Position numbers and translations under genes: made by a program. From Methanobrevibacter ruminantium (GTDB lineage Archaea; Methanobacteriota; Methanobacteria; Methanobacteriales; Methanobacteriaceae): a stretch of 64,000 bases of DNA. This document shows, piece by piece, positions 46,803 to 56,324 of the stretch. Position 1 is the stretch's first letter; each line of letters begins with the position of its first letter. The stretch lies in the NCBI RefSeq assembly GCF_016294135.1, contig NZ_JAEDCO010000001.1:1-64000 (forward strand). Direction: 5' to 3'. The notes beneath the pieces were generated by a model. The model was not told the origin of the DNA. It did no database searches and saw nothing but the letters and a program-made list of their open reading frames with translations.

Positions 46803-48854
46803 TTATAATTTTTCTACTTGAATAGCACAAGCTTTTAATTCAACCATTTTACATTTAGGGTCGAAAGAATCGGAGTTAGTTAACATGTTAGCTGCACATT
46901 CGGTAAAGTGCATAGGAATGTTTACAATACCTTTCTTAATGTCGTCAGTTACACGAGCAGGAATTTCAATTTCTCCTCTTCTAGAGTATGCTTTTACTAT
47001 TTCATTGTTAAGAATTCCTCTTTCTGCTGCATCTTCGGTGTTGATTTCGATGAATCCAGTAGGTACTTCTTTATCTAAGGTTTCACATCTTCTGGTCATA
47101 GCAGCGTGATAGTGGAACAAGACACGGGTAGTAGTTAAGAGTAATGGGTATTCATCATCAACAACTTCGACAGGACCTCTGTGTTCTAATGCTTGGAATA
47201 TACCTAAACCGTCTGGGTGAGCGAATTTGTCTTTGTGCATTAAAGGTTCACAAGGATCTTCTGGGTCAAGACATGGCCAGTGGACACCTTCAGGTTTGAG
47301 TAATCTTTCGTGAGTAATACCGTAGTAGGAAGGAGCGAGTTCTCTGATTTCTTCCCAAATTTCAGCAGCGTTTTCGTAGTGGAATAATTCTCTTGGTCTG
47401 CCCATTCTAACAGCAATTTCTTCCATGATCTTCCAGTCAAGCATAGCGCCTTCAGGTGGTTCTTGAGCTTTACGTAACCATTGAACTCTTCTTTCACCAG
47501 AAGTGAAGGTACCTTCTTGTTCACCCCAACCTGCTGCAGGTAATACAACATCTGCTTCAGCAGCGGTATCGGTCATGAACAACTCTTGAACGATTAACAT
47601 TTCTAAGTTTGCAATTGCTTCTTTGGTGTGTTTAATATCTGCATCGGAGAGTACAGGGTCTTCCCCGTGGATGTATAATACTTTTAAGTCACCAGCGTGA
47701 GCAGCGTTCATCATTTCGACTAAGGTTAAACCAGGAGTGGTTGGTAAGTCGATTTGGTAAGCTTCTGAGAATTTTTTGGTAATTTCAGGGTTTGCAACTT
47801 TTTGGTAACCTACATAGTCAGAAGGTAATGCACCCATATCACAAGCACCTTGTACGTTGTTTTGTCCTCTTAATGGGTTTACTCCTCCACCGATTTTACC
47901 TAAGTTACCGGTTAACATTGCTAAGTTAGCAGTGGACATTACGTTGTCTGCACCGTGAGAGTGTTCGGTAATACCTAAGGAGTATACAATAGCTGCGTTT
48001 TCAGCTTGTGCATATTCGATAGCTACACGTTCAATTTGTTCAGGGTCAGCTTCAGTAATTTCTGCTACTTTGTCAAGGTCGTATTTCATTGCAACTTCTT
48101 TCATTTCTTCGTAACCTTTGGTTCTGTTCTTAATGAACTCATCATCTTGTAAACCGTTTTCAATGATGATTTTGATCATACCGTTCATTAAAGCTACATC
48201 AGTACCGGTTTTGAATTGCATGTATTCGTGTGCTAATTTTGCAGTAGGAGTGAATCTTGGGTCTGCTACTACTAATTTTGCACCGTTTTTAATAGCTCTG
48301 ATAATTTTACGACCGAATAATGGGTGTGCTTCCATGTTGTTAGAACCAATACAGAAGATGAAATCAGCTTCTTCAATACTGTCATAACCGTTAGTGGATG
48401 CACCGGAACCGAAGGTGGTTGCAAGACCAGCTACAGTAGGACCGTGACAGATACGTGCACAGTGGTCTACGTTTTGAGTACCACATCCAGCTCTTGCTAA
48501 TTTCTGGGTTATGTAAATGTTTTCGTTAGGAGATCTAGCACATGCGTAGAAACCTAATTTGTTAGGGTCAGTGTCAGCATATTTTTTAAGGGTGCTAGCT
48601 ACTAAGTCTAAAGCTTCATCCCAGGAAGCTTCTCTGAATTCACCATTTTCTTTGATTAACGGAGTAGTTAATCTGTCTGGGTGGTTAATGAATTGCCATC
48701 CAAAGTTACCTTTTGGACATACTTTTCCTTCATTAACAGGGTGTCTTTTCCATGGTTCGACACCAATGATTTTTCCATCTTTGACTACAAAGTTAATACC
48801 ACAACCGGTACCACAGTAAGGACAAATAGATGGTACATATTTTATCTCAACCAT
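46803..48854 (-). CDS. fdhA: Formate dehydrogenase alpha subunit
   Basis: The molybdopterin-containing catalytic subunit of 683 residues that oxidises formate to CO2. The N-terminal [4Fe-4S] site is CPYCGTGC near residue 11 with CPKG near 46. The metal ligand is a cysteine, Cys136, in [14 protein letters not shown], where selenium enzymes have selenocysteine; no in-frame TGA occurs. The pterin-binding segment [16 protein letters not shown] and the C-terminal domain with [16 protein letters not shown] are seen. GGAG lies ahead of the ATG. A 16-bp direct repeat lies upstream of its TATA box. Confidence 0.97.
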   Translation of the reverse strand: MVEIKYVPSICPYCGTGCGINFVVKDGKIIGVEPWKRHPVNEGKVCPKGNFGWQFINHPDRLTTPLIKENGEFREASWDEALDLVASTLKKYADTDPNKLGFYACARSPNENIYITQKLARAGCGTQNVDHCARICHGPTVAGLATTFGSGASTNGYDSIEEADFIFCIGSNNMEAHPLFGRKIIRAIKNGAKLVVADPRFTPTAKLAHEYMQFKTGTDVALMNGMIKIIIENGLQDDEFIKNRTKGYEEMKEVAMKYDLDKVAEITEADPEQIERVAIEYAQAENAAIVYSLGITEHSHGADNVMSTANLAMLTGNLGKIGGGVNPLRGQNNVQGACDMGALPSDYVGYQKVANPEITKKFSEAYQIDLPTTPGLTLVEMMNAAHAGDLKVLYIHGEDPVLSDADIKHTKEAIANLEMLIVQELFMTDTAAEADVVLPAAGWGEQEGTFTSGERRVQWLRKAQEPPEGAMLDWKIMEEIAVRMGRPRELFHYENAAEIWEEIRELAPSYYGITHERLLKPEGVHWPCLDPEDPCEPLMHKDKFAHPDGLGIFQALEHRGPVEVVDDEYPLLLTTTRVLFHYHAAMTRRCETLDKEVPTGFIEINTEDAAERGILNNEIVKAYSRRGEIEIPARVTDDIKKGIVNIPMHFTECAANMLTNSDSFDPKCKMVELKACAIQVEKL

Positions 48855-48973
48855 TTTATAATCTCCATAATAAAATCAAGGTTTTATTTTTGTTTAGTTT
48901 ACATATTGGCAAATTCAATTATTGACTAACAACTGAAATTTTAAATAATTATATATTTATTAAAACTTCTAGA

Positions 48974-49008
48974 TATTGTGAATTGTGTCGAGTATTGTGA
49001 ATTGTGTC
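48974..49008. promoter_or_regulatory. Direct-repeat regulatory site upstream of fdhA
   Basis: TATTGTGAATTGTGTC occurs twice, at 48974-48989 and 48993-49008, with a 3-base spacer. Each copy has two TTGTG half-sites seven bases apart, giving half-sites at 48976, 48983, 48995 and 49002. The array ends about 13 bases upstream of the likely fdhA TATA box, a usual place for an activator, or for a repressor that blocks TFB. Confidence 0.6.
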
Positions 49009-49156
49009 TATTGTTATAATCCAATAAAAGAATTGACAATAATATTCGAAGTACATAAATAATATAATATTATATTATCATGAAATGTGATATTTAGAAC
49101 TTTAAAAAAAGATCTAAACGCAATCTAGAAACATTTTATGTCTCTAAAAGATTATT

Positions 49157-49363
49157 TTGGAATTTGAAATTCCATATAAGGATGATTTTCATTCAAATGA
49201 AATTTTTAAGAAAATTTCTAAAAACTTTAATAAATTATGTAAATACTTATTGATATTTGAATTAAATAGGTTTCGCTCAAATATTTCAATAAGTAAATAC
49301 AAATTTAGGGATTTAATAAAAAATCCTTTGTGTTTGACTAATAGAATATTAGATTCAAACTGA
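49157..49363 (+). pseudogene. Possible remnant of a coding sequence, unidentified
   Basis: An open frame of 68 codons begins at a TTG without a ribosome binding site and runs to a TGA just before the fdhC 3' end. It codes for a basic, Asn/Lys/Phe-rich peptide (for example IPYKDDFHSNEIFKKISKN). Another frame just upstream starts ATG TCT CTA AAA and ends after nine codons, so a frameshifted, decayed gene such as a transposase fragment is possible. Chance is equally possible in such AT-rich DNA. Confidence 0.2.
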
Positions 49364-49373
49364 TTTTGTACAT

Positions 49374-50195
49374 TTAGTCACGTAAGTATACGAACCAGTA
49401 TGCACATGCTACAAATACTGCAGCACCAACGATGTTACCTAAGGTTACAGGTATTAAGTTGTTGAGGAAGAATTGTGCCCAGGTTACTTCAGCACCTAAG
49501 AAGATACCTAATGGGATGAAGAACATGTTTGCGACACTGTGCTCAAATCCAATACATACAAACGCCATGATTGGGAACCAAATACCGAAGAATTTACCTA
49601 CTACATCATCAGCTGCGTTAGCTAAGTATACTGCTAAACATACTAACCAGTTACAACCAATACCTCTAAGGAAACATTGTACCCAAGTTAAAGAAGCAGT
49701 TGATTTTCCAGCTGCCATGAAGGTAGCTCCACCTAAAGCTTTGGTGTTAGCAATGGTAATTGCACCGCCAGCGAATGCTTCAGGTACCATAATACCAGTT
49801 GCGTAAGCAAGTACGTAAGCAACAAAGAGACCACCGACTAAGTTGAATACCCAAGATCCAACCCAGTTTTTGAGTAATCCCATAATATCAGTTTTACCAT
49901 CTAAAAGACCCATAGTCATAAACATTACGTCACCAGTGAATAACTCAGATCCACAGATAACAACCATAATTAAACCTACAGGGAACACGCCCCCGAAGAT
50001 CAATTTAGAAATACCTATTGGTACGCCACCAGCTACTGCACCAGTGTTTGCTACTTCTGCAAGTAATCCACCGAATGCAATGTAAGCACCTGCTAAGAAA
50101 CCTAAAACAGCAAGTTTTAATATAGGCATTTCACCTTTTGCGGTAGCTGCAGATGCAATTGCTTTTGCAGTATCTGCAGGACTTTTAAAACTCAT
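49374..50195 (-). CDS. fdhC: Formate transporter FdhC (FNT family)
   Basis: A 273-residue membrane protein of the formate/nitrite transporter family that imports formate for the dehydrogenase. Six hydrophobic segments are visible, and the FNT features are present: the early [21 protein letters not shown], the loop [20 protein letters not shown] and [19 protein letters not shown], with [18 protein letters not shown] near the end. The frame stays open for 27 codons upstream, but the ATG at 50195, [11 protein letters not shown], is preceded by GAGGT and is the family start. It has its own promoter region. Confidence 0.95.
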   Translation of the reverse strand: MSFKSPADTAKAIASAATAKGEMPILKLAVLGFLAGAYIAFGGLLAEVANTGAVAGGVPIGISKLIFGGVFPVGLIMVVICGSELFTGDVMFMTMGLLDGKTDIMGLLKNWVGSWVFNLVGGLFVAYVLAYATGIMVPEAFAGGAITIANTKALGGATFMAAGKSTASLTWVQCFLRGIGCNWLVCLAVYLANAADDVVGKFFGIWFPIMAFVCIGFEHSVANMFFIPLGIFLGAEVTWAQFFLNNLIPVTLGNIVGAAVFVACAYWFVYLRD

Positions 50196-51025
50196 ATATC
50201 TCAACCTCTTTTTTAAATTATCCCATATAATAATCAATACTCTCGAGGCATATGAAACCTTACATAAAGAGAGCATTAATTATAATTATTTATCATACCT
50301 ATAAAAAGACTTTGCTATTAAAATGAAAACAAAACATTTATATAATGATAATGTTCATTTTTACAAAAAGAAATTTAATTCATATCGATAAAAAATAAGC
50401 ATGAATTAAAAAATATTCAATCTATTCAATTTATAATTAATAAATAAAGTAAAAATGAAAAACTAACAAGAATTATTTTTAGATAAAAAATGAATAAATC
50501 ACACCAATATGAAAATATATTCATATTTATAAATCATGATAAATTAAAATAGCTTAATAGAAACACTTAAAAATGTTAAAAAATCATAATAACAGTTATT
50601 TTATGAATATAATTAAATTTCATATCAATAAAATAACATAAATAAGCAAATACCTTACGAACATAAAAAACACATCAATGGGAATAACGTATTAAAAAAC
50701 CTTAGAATCATTTGAATAAATACAAACAGTTAACCCGATTAAATTATTTATTTGGCTAAAATAAAGGAAAATACCCCAACATGAAAGCTATTTATAAAAC
50801 GATAGAGAAAATTTTAAAAAAATAATTTTTGTTGAATGAGACATTATCCCCAAAATCATGATAAATTATGAAAAATTATGATGAGATAACCTAATAAATA
50901 GCAATGAATCATTAACAATGATATTTAGAAAAATATAAAGAAAAAATTAAGAAAGAATACAGTGAAAAGAGAAAGAAAATATTAAGAAAGATTAGAAGAA
51001 GATTATTAGAAATTTTTAAATTTAC
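50196..51025. other. Long intergenic region upstream of fdhC
   Basis: This 830-base AT-rich stretch is the longest non-coding region here. The minus-strand stretch CTTTTTATAGG near 50300 could be the fdhC TATA box. A 16-bp direct repeat AAATCATGATAAATTA occurs at 50531-50546 and 50853-50868. The right end, 50930-51020, has U tracts behind the FmdE-like gene. No gene could be supported. Confidence 0.4.
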
Positions 51026-51598
51026 TTAATCATCAATGACTTCATAATATGCTCCCTCTGCACATGGTATGCATACTGGCTTTCCACCACGATTCAAGTG
51101 ACGGCCATCAGTGATCTTCTCACCGCAAACTGAACAGAATACACTGGTATGTGGCTTACCTGGTATTTGGGAAGGATTCAATTCAACATGAACTTTTTCA
51201 ACTTTGAATAATTCCTCAGCAGGAGTTCTTTTAAACCTTTCAATCATTTCATCTTTGGTTTCTTTTATTTTTTCTTGCTTGTTGGCATCTGCATCGGAAA
51301 CCCTAATTGCTTCACCAGTATCCATATTATAGAAAGTTACAGCAAACTTGCCGTAATACATTTGCTTTAGGGACCTTTTCCCCATAGTGCATTTGGTGAC
51401 GGATTGAACTGCATCCGCCATACATCTATCAATTTCTAAAAATACAATCAGGTTCTTATGACGCTTGTTTAATTCAAAGCCCATCAATTCCATACCATAC
51501 ATTGCAAGCTTAGTCCCAATGGCTATTCCTCCGCAGATTTCTCCATGAAATTCCCCTGCTTTAGCCAATTGTTCCTCATAGTCTTCTACACTTACCAT
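51026..51598 (-). CDS. fwdE: FmdE/FwdE-family protein
   Basis: A 190-residue protein related to subunit E of formylmethanofuran dehydrogenase. The FmdE domain (about residues 1-130) has FHGEICGGIAIGTKLAMYG, VFLEIDRCMADAVQSVTKCTMG and KFAVTFYNMDTGEA with conserved cysteine and histidine. The C terminus is a zinc ribbon, CSVCGEKITDG with CIPCAEG. Such proteins are often encoded away from the main fwd operon and their role is not settled: chaperone, metal insertion or regulation. GGGTG stands before the ATG at 51598. It is downstream of the hexuloisomerase gene. Confidence 0.87.
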   Translation of the reverse strand: MVSVEDYEEQLAKAGEFHGEICGGIAIGTKLAMYGMELMGFELNKRHKNLIVFLEIDRCMADAVQSVTKCTMGKRSLKQMYYGKFAVTFYNMDTGEAIRVSDADANKQEKIKETKDEMIERFKRTPAEELFKVEKVHVELNPSQIPGKPHTSVFCSVCGEKITDGRHLNRGGKPVCIPCAEGAYYEVIDD

Positions 51599-51716
51599 AT
51601 TAACACCCTTTATAAAAATCATAGAAAATTAGAAAAAAATTGGAAAATAAAAAAAATGGAATCCAATCTATTGGAAATGAAAAATTAAAAAAAAGAAAAA
51701 AGAAAAATTAGTAGGC

Positions 51717-52307
51717 TTATTCTAAAACAGTATGCCTATTTTTCAAGTCCTCTTCGGTTTTTCCCATAGCTTCCATCAATTCGGAAACCAATCCATCAAG
51801 GAAAACCAATGAAGTCAATTCAAAAGCAGTACCAAGAGGAGTCAAGGAAGTGTAATTTCCTTTAATTTGTCTTTTAAGGTAGTTTTCATCATCCACTTCA
51901 ACTTTTGTTCTACCTTTAACATGAATGATTCCATCTGCCAATTGGCCTAAGCTGCTTTCAGGATAAGAGGTTAATGCCAATACTTTTGCCCCTCTTTTTT
52001 TAGAAATCTTCGCAGCGGTTACTATAGTGTTGGTCTCACCAGAACCGGAAATAGCTAAAATACAATCCCCTGCATTGATAGCTGGGGAAATGGTCTCACC
52101 TACAACATAAGAGCTTAAACCTAAGTGCATCAATCTCATTGCAAAGGCCTTAGCTGCAAGTCCAGATCTTCCTGCACCAGTTACGAAAATGTTGTCTGCA
52201 GTTGTGATAATTTCAATAAAATTCGCTATATCCTCTTCAACTAAATACTCTTCTGCATCATGAATATTGTTTATAATTGCCTCAATTGCTGATATCATTA
52301 ACTCCAT
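51717..52307 (-). CDS. hxlB: 6-phospho-3-hexuloisomerase
   Basis: A SIS-domain isomerase of 196 residues that converts hexulose-6-phosphate and fructose-6-phosphate; in archaea it serves the ribulose monophosphate route to pentoses and the handling of formaldehyde. Typical parts are VTGAGRSGLAAKAFAMRLMHLG near residue 42, AISGSGETNTIVTAAKISKKRGAKVLALT, and SLTPLGTAFELTSLVFLDGLV. A phosphosugar isomerase of another kind is unlikely because length and segments fit PHI. The partner hexulose-phosphate synthase is not in the window. It is divergent from the regulator at 52544. Confidence 0.92.
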   Translation of the reverse strand: MELMISAIEAIINNIHDAEEYLVEEDIANFIEIITTADNIFVTGAGRSGLAAKAFAMRLMHLGLSSYVVGETISPAINAGDCILAISGSGETNTIVTAAKISKKRGAKVLALTSYPESSLGQLADGIIHVKGRTKVEVDDENYLKRQIKGNYTSLTPLGTAFELTSLVFLDGLVSELMEAMGKTEEDLKNRHTVLE

Positions 52308-52543
52308 TTAAATCTCTACCTAAACTTAATACATAATTTCAATAATTATTTAACTTAAAAAGCATATGAAAACTAATTAAAAAAACAAAAATTAAATTGA
52401 TAAATATTTTGAAATTAGATAATAATATTATATTCATTAAGATATTTAAAATTAATCAGTGCCAAAATCAAAAAGTTTTTTTAATATTTTCAATAAAAGA
52501 AAACATATATTTTCAAAACAAAAATGGGGTTTAGAGGGATTGA
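52308..52543. promoter_or_regulatory. Divergent promoter region of hxlB and the LysR/ModE-like gene
   Basis: A 236-base AT-rich region separates the two divergent genes, so one site could serve both. TATA-like stretches occur at about 52420-52440 and 52505. No clear palindrome of the fwd type was found. Confidence 0.35.
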
Positions 52544-53479
52544 ATGGCAAATCACGAAAATCAAAATCAGGAAGAAGTGTTCACAAATGATAATAATAGC
52601 ATTAAGCCTGAGATTGGAATTGAAATAGATGGAATCTCCTTTAATTACAAGTTCTTTGAAACCTTGGAATCATTGTCAAAAACATATTCCCAAAGAAAAA
52701 CCGCAAAGGAATTGAAAGTGTCTCATTCAGTGCTTAACAGAAGAATCAAAAATGCTGAGGACAAGCTTGGAGAGAAACTGGTCATTACAGTAGGTTCCGG
52801 TTCTGAATTAAGCAAAAAGGGATACGAACTATTAGACCTTTACTACAAATACAAAAACCGATTGGAAGACAGACAAGAAATCATAATCGTTGGAGGGCAC
52901 ATAATTACAGGCCTTCTCCAGGCAATCAGTTATGACTTGCCATTTAAGACATTGATTTACAGCAGTGATGACGAAAGCGCATATGAACTTGCAAAACAGG
53001 ATTTGGTAGACATTTTAGCATTGGATGACCCGTTGCTTGCTTTTGAAAATGACTTGAACTTTACAGCTATTGCATATGACCATTTAGTATTAATATCTCC
53101 AAATCATGGAAAGACAATTGAAAGGATCTCTGATTTAGAAGGATTGAAATTCATTGGAGTCAAAGGAAGTGCACAAAGGTTGGCATGGAGCACCTTGAGA
53201 CAGGAAAACATCAATTTCACTATTGAAAGGGAAGTAAAATCACAATTTGATGCATTCAAGATTGTGAGAAACTCTGATGAGTATTACACATTTTTAAATG
53301 CAAGCTATTTCAATGGAAATGAAATATTGAAAAACGAAACCCGTCACGTAATCAGTTTAGTGCAGATTAACGATACAAAAGATGATATTTATAATTTAAT
53401 CGAATATTTGCTATTTGATGGTCAAACTAAAATAGGAGAACAAGGATTTATACCAATGAAACCCTGGAAAACTAGATAA
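52544..53479 (+). CDS. LysR/ModE-like regulator with a substrate-binding-type domain
   Basis: A 311-residue putative regulator. An acidic N tail of about 30 residues precedes a winged helix of the LysR/ModE type (about 34-90), with SQRKTAKELKVSHSVLNRRI and AEDKLGEKLVITVGSGSELS. Residues 112-311 look like a periplasmic-binding fold, from IIIVGGHIITGLLQAISY to the end, as in LysR effector domains or anion-binding proteins. It might sense molybdate, tungstate or a small metabolite. Placement beside hxlB, fwdE and the Fdh/Mob cluster makes control of C1 or Mo/W genes plausible but unproven. The ribosome binding site is GAGGGA. Confidence 0.78.
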   Translation: MANHENQNQEEVFTNDNNSIKPEIGIEIDGISFNYKFFETLESLSKTYSQRKTAKELKVSHSVLNRRIKNAEDKLGEKLVITVGSGSELSKKGYELLDLYYKYKNRLEDRQEIIIVGGHIITGLLQAISYDLPFKTLIYSSDDESAYELAKQDLVDILALDDPLLAFENDLNFTAIAYDHLVLISPNHGKTIERISDLEGLKFIGVKGSAQRLAWSTLRQENINFTIEREVKSQFDAFKIVRNSDEYYTFLNASYFNGNEILKNETRHVISLVQINDTKDDIYNLIEYLLFDGQTKIGEQGFIPMKPWKTR

Positions 53480-53540
53480 ACATTTAAATTTTATAATTCA
53501 GATTATCATTAAAAAAAATAGAAAAGTAGAAAATTACTCC

Positions 53541-53640
53541 CAACTATTAGAAAAAAATTTTGGTCCAGGTTTTGAGCTTCAGCTCAAAAGCTGGGAAAAA
53601 GTTTTGGTCAAGGTTTTTAGCCGAAGGCTAAAAAGCTTGT
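53541..53640 (-). repeat. Two stem-loops of a repeated element behind thiC
   Basis: Two similar stem-loops lie in the minus-strand 3' region of thiC. At 53565-53594, CCAG, a G, and TTTTGAGC pair with GCTCAAAA, a G, and CTGG around loop TTCA. At 53609-53639, CAAG, a G, and TTTTTAGCC pair with GGCTAAAAA, a G, and CTTG around loop GAA. Both keep an internal G-G mismatch and the same flank, GACCAAAA on the minus strand, with a T run after it. They look like tandem terminators made from one element; a third copy is behind lysS. Confidence 0.7.
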
Positions 53641-54939
53641 CTATTTAATTAATTCAGAATCAGATTGGTCCAACCATTGATTTACTATTTTTACAGCACA
53701 ATAGTTACCGCACATTGTACAGGTGTCCTCCTCTTCAGGAGGTCTTTCATCTCTTTTTGCACGTGCAGCTTCAGGGAACATTGCACATTCATATTGAGCT
53801 TCCCAATCTAATCTTTTTCTTGCTTCAGCCATAGCCAAGTCTTGTGAACCATCGATTTGACCGCTAGCCAAGTCACCTGCATATGCACCGATTCTAGTTG
53901 CAATAACCCCTTCTTTCACATCTTCAGGAGATGGTAAAGCCAAGTGTTCTGCAGGAGTTACATAACATATGAAGTCTGCTCCAGCTTTTGCAGAGGATGC
54001 TGCACCAATAGCGGATACAATATGGTCGTAACCCGGTGCCACATCACATACAATAGGTCCTAACATGTAGAAAGGAGCATTGGAACACATTTTCTTTTGA
54101 ATCATTACATTGGTTGGAATTTCATTGATTGGTATGTGACCTGGCCCTTCAATCATACATTGCACACCAGCATCACGGGATCTGTCAATCAATTCTCCTA
54201 AAATGATCAATTCTTGGATTTGAGCCCTATCGGTAGAGTCTGCAATGGAACCTGCTCTCATACCATTTGCAAGGGAAAGAACAACATCATGTTCCTTTGC
54301 AATTTCCAATACATAATCAAAGTTAGAGTATAATGGATTTTCCTTTTCATTTTCTACAATCCACCCGGACATGAATGATCCTCCACGGGATACTAGTCCA
54401 GTTACACGACCTTGTCTTTTAAGTCTTGTCAATGTTTCAATATTGATACTGCTGTGAACAGCCATGAAGTCTATACCATCTTTTGCTTGCTTTTCAATGG
54501 TATTGAATAAGTCATCTTCATCCATATAAATTACAGAACCATGCTCCCTAATGCTTTCAATAGCCGCTTGGTATACAGGTACTGAACCTACAGGGAGTGG
54601 AGACATATCTAAAACTCTGTTTCTTATTACATCCAAATCTCCACCAATACTCAATTCCATCAAACAGTCTGCACCATGGTCAATAGCAATCTGTGCTTTC
54701 AATACCTCTTCATCAAAGTTTACGATATCTGTAGAAGTTCCTACAGTTGCATTTACTTTTGTTCTAAGACCTGCACCGATACCTGCTGCTTCAATATCCC
54801 TGTTTACATTAGATGGGATTACAATAGTACCGTTTGCAACGGACCTTAAGATAAAATCTTCGCTAACTCCTTCAATCTTAGCGACATGTTTCATTTCTTC
54901 TGTTAATATTCCTTTTTTTGCATCACTTATTTGTGTCAT
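53641..54939 (-). CDS. thiC: Phosphomethylpyrimidine synthase ThiC
   Basis: A radical SAM enzyme of 432 residues that turns aminoimidazole ribotide into the pyrimidine part of thiamine. Seen in order are [62 protein letters not shown] and [14 protein letters not shown]. The C-terminal cluster ligands are [11 protein letters not shown], the unusual CxxCx4C motif of ThiC. GGAGAT precedes the ATG. The length is that of the archaeal form without the bacterial N extension. No TPP riboswitch could be made out upstream. Confidence 0.96.
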   Translation of the reverse strand: MTQISDAKKGILTEEMKHVAKIEGVSEDFILRSVANGTIVIPSNVNRDIEAAGIGAGLRTKVNATVGTSTDIVNFDEEVLKAQIAIDHGADCLMELSIGGDLDVIRNRVLDMSPLPVGSVPVYQAAIESIREHGSVIYMDEDDLFNTIEKQAKDGIDFMAVHSSINIETLTRLKRQGRVTGLVSRGGSFMSGWIVENEKENPLYSNFDYVLEIAKEHDVVLSLANGMRAGSIADSTDRAQIQELIILGELIDRSRDAGVQCMIEGPGHIPINEIPTNVMIQKKMCSNAPFYMLGPIVCDVAPGYDHIVSAIGAASSAKAGADFICYVTPAEHLALPSPEDVKEGVIATRIGAYAGDLASGQIDGSQDLAMAEARKRLDWEAQYECAMFPEAARAKRDERPPEEEDTCTMCGNYCAVKIVNQWLDQSDSELIK

Positions 54940-55403
54940 TATTTATCTCCAATTTTATTTTGATAATGCTAGATTATTATAAAATCAATTTCCTAAGAAT
55001 CCTTTATTTTCTTTGAATCATGTTGAGGAATCTCTAAATTTAAATTCAAATATATTTTATTAAAGTAAAGTTTAATTTAATTCTATTTTACTTGATTTTA
55101 TAATTTTATTTAATGTATTTTATCTAATATAAAGATATCTATTTTATACAGCCCTTATTTGGAAAATAAAGCATTTATAGGCCTTTTTTATCAATTAGCT
55201 TTGATATATATCAAATACATTTTATTAAATTTTAAGTTTTTTTAAAAATTGATGAAAAAATTCTAAAAATCAAAAAACAATAAAGAAAATGAAATTCAAT
55301 TAACAATCAGAAATTATGAAAAATTTTAGAAAATGAGAATAATGAAAAATAGTAAAAAATAGTTAAAATAAGAAAAAAATAAGAAAAAAATAGAAAAATA
55401 GAA
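54940..55403. other. Intergenic region upstream of thiC
   Basis: This 464-base AT-rich gap separates thiC from the PfkB kinase. The thiC promoter should be near its left end; TATATTTTATT-like runs are at 55045-55060. From 55320 to 55400 there are U tracts on the minus strand behind the kinase. No gene or riboswitch-like GC-rich element is seen. Confidence 0.4.
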
Positions 55404-56324
55404 TTATATATAAAAATCCATCATTCTAGTATATGCATCATCATAAGTAGGCATATTTGTTTGACATCCTTGCTTTTCAACAACAAAGGATGAAACTGAT
55501 GAAGCAAATTTAGCAGCTTCTTCTAATGAAGCACCATAAATAAGCCTAGATACGAATCCTGCCTTATAAGAATCTCCTGCTCCAGTAGGATCAACAGCAG
55601 GCCTATAAATAGATTCGACTTCTATTTTGCCTTCATCCGGACTATAAATGATACTGCCTTTAGAACCACAGGTCATTAGAACAACTTCTGGACCTAAATC
55701 CATCAAGCCATTGATATCAACATTCATAGACTCTTGAATACGCTTGATTTCATGATGATTTCCAAAAAGAATATTGACGTTGGAAATGACTTCCTTCAAT
55801 TTATTAGGACTGTACATTCCAAGGTCTTGTCCTGGATCGAAGGATACCAATCTTTCCTCTTCCTTAGCAACAATTCCGGTTTTGCAATTGAAATGAGGAT
55901 CGCCTGTTGCCAAATGAACTGCCTTAAATTCCTTAATCTTATCTCTTGGAACTTCACTGTCATGGAACTCTTTTCCAGCACCCCAGTAGAAATAACTGAT
56001 TTGATCTTGATTGTTGTTTGTCATGACAAATGCTGTTGGAGTACTCTCCTCTTGGGATATGATTAAAGCTTCAGTGTCAACACCTAACTTTTGCATATTC
56101 TTGTGATAATGAGAATCAATGAATTCACATCCTACAGCAGAAACCAACCCAGTTTTCATTCCTAAAGTCGCACCAATCATTGCAACATTTGCTGCTGCAC
56201 CACCATTCAAGTTTTTCATGGTTTTCATAGGTGCAGAATTATTGGCTTTAGGAAACTCATCAACTGTGATGATGTAATCCAATGCAGTATGTCCCACCGC
56301 TAATAAATCTTTTTTTACACTCAA
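55404..56324 (-). CDS. PfkB-family (ribokinase-like) sugar or nucleoside kinase
   Basis: A 306-residue kinase. The N-terminal VGHTALDYIITVDEFP and the substrate-binding NLNGGAAANVAMIGATLG are typical, and the C-terminal DPTGAGDSYKAGF holds the anion hole and catalytic aspartate. The middle MTCGSKGSIIYS is the ATP-binding strand. The sequence resembles archaeal ribokinase-family nucleoside kinases such as MJ0406, but substrates cannot be read off. The start is a TTG at 56324, seven bases behind GGGTTG. It is alone on its strand here. Confidence 0.88.
   Translation of the reverse strand: MSVKKDLLAVGHTALDYIITVDEFPKANNSAPMKTMKNLNGGAAANVAMIGATLGMKTGLVSAVGCEFIDSHYHKNMQKLGVDTEALIISQEESTPTAFVMTNNNQDQISYFYWGAGKEFHDSEVPRDKIKEFKAVHLATGDPHFNCKTGIVAKEEERLVSFDPGQDLGMYSPNKLKEVISNVNILFGNHHEIKRIQESMNVDINGLMDLGPEVVLMTCGSKGSIIYSPDEGKIEVESIYRPAVDPTGAGDSYKAGFVSRLIYGASLEEAAKFASSVSSFVVEKQGCQTNMPTYDDAYTRMMDFYI

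Larger units (their letters stand above)
48855..49373 (-). promoter_or_regulatory. fdhA promoter region and fdhC 3' side
   Basis: This 519-base gap lies between fdhC and fdhA, both on the minus strand. The minus-strand stretch AAATATATAATT at about 48948-48959 fits a TATA box, with transcription starting near 48925. The direct repeat at 48974-49008 is just upstream of it. A short open frame on the plus strand at 49157 is listed apart. Confidence 0.5.

Noticed and set aside
46803..48854. Possible selenocysteine in fdhA or fwdB
   Set aside because: The metal-ligand position is encoded as cysteine in both genes and no in-frame TGA is present.
50531..50868. Sixteen-base direct repeat AAATCATGATAAATTA in the fdhC upstream gap as a mobile element boundary
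   Set aside because: There are no inverted ends, no target duplication and no coding sequence between the copies; chance is likely at this AT content.
54940..55100. A TPP riboswitch in front of thiC
   Set aside because: The upstream DNA is almost pure A and T, and the conserved GC-rich TPP riboswitch core was not found.
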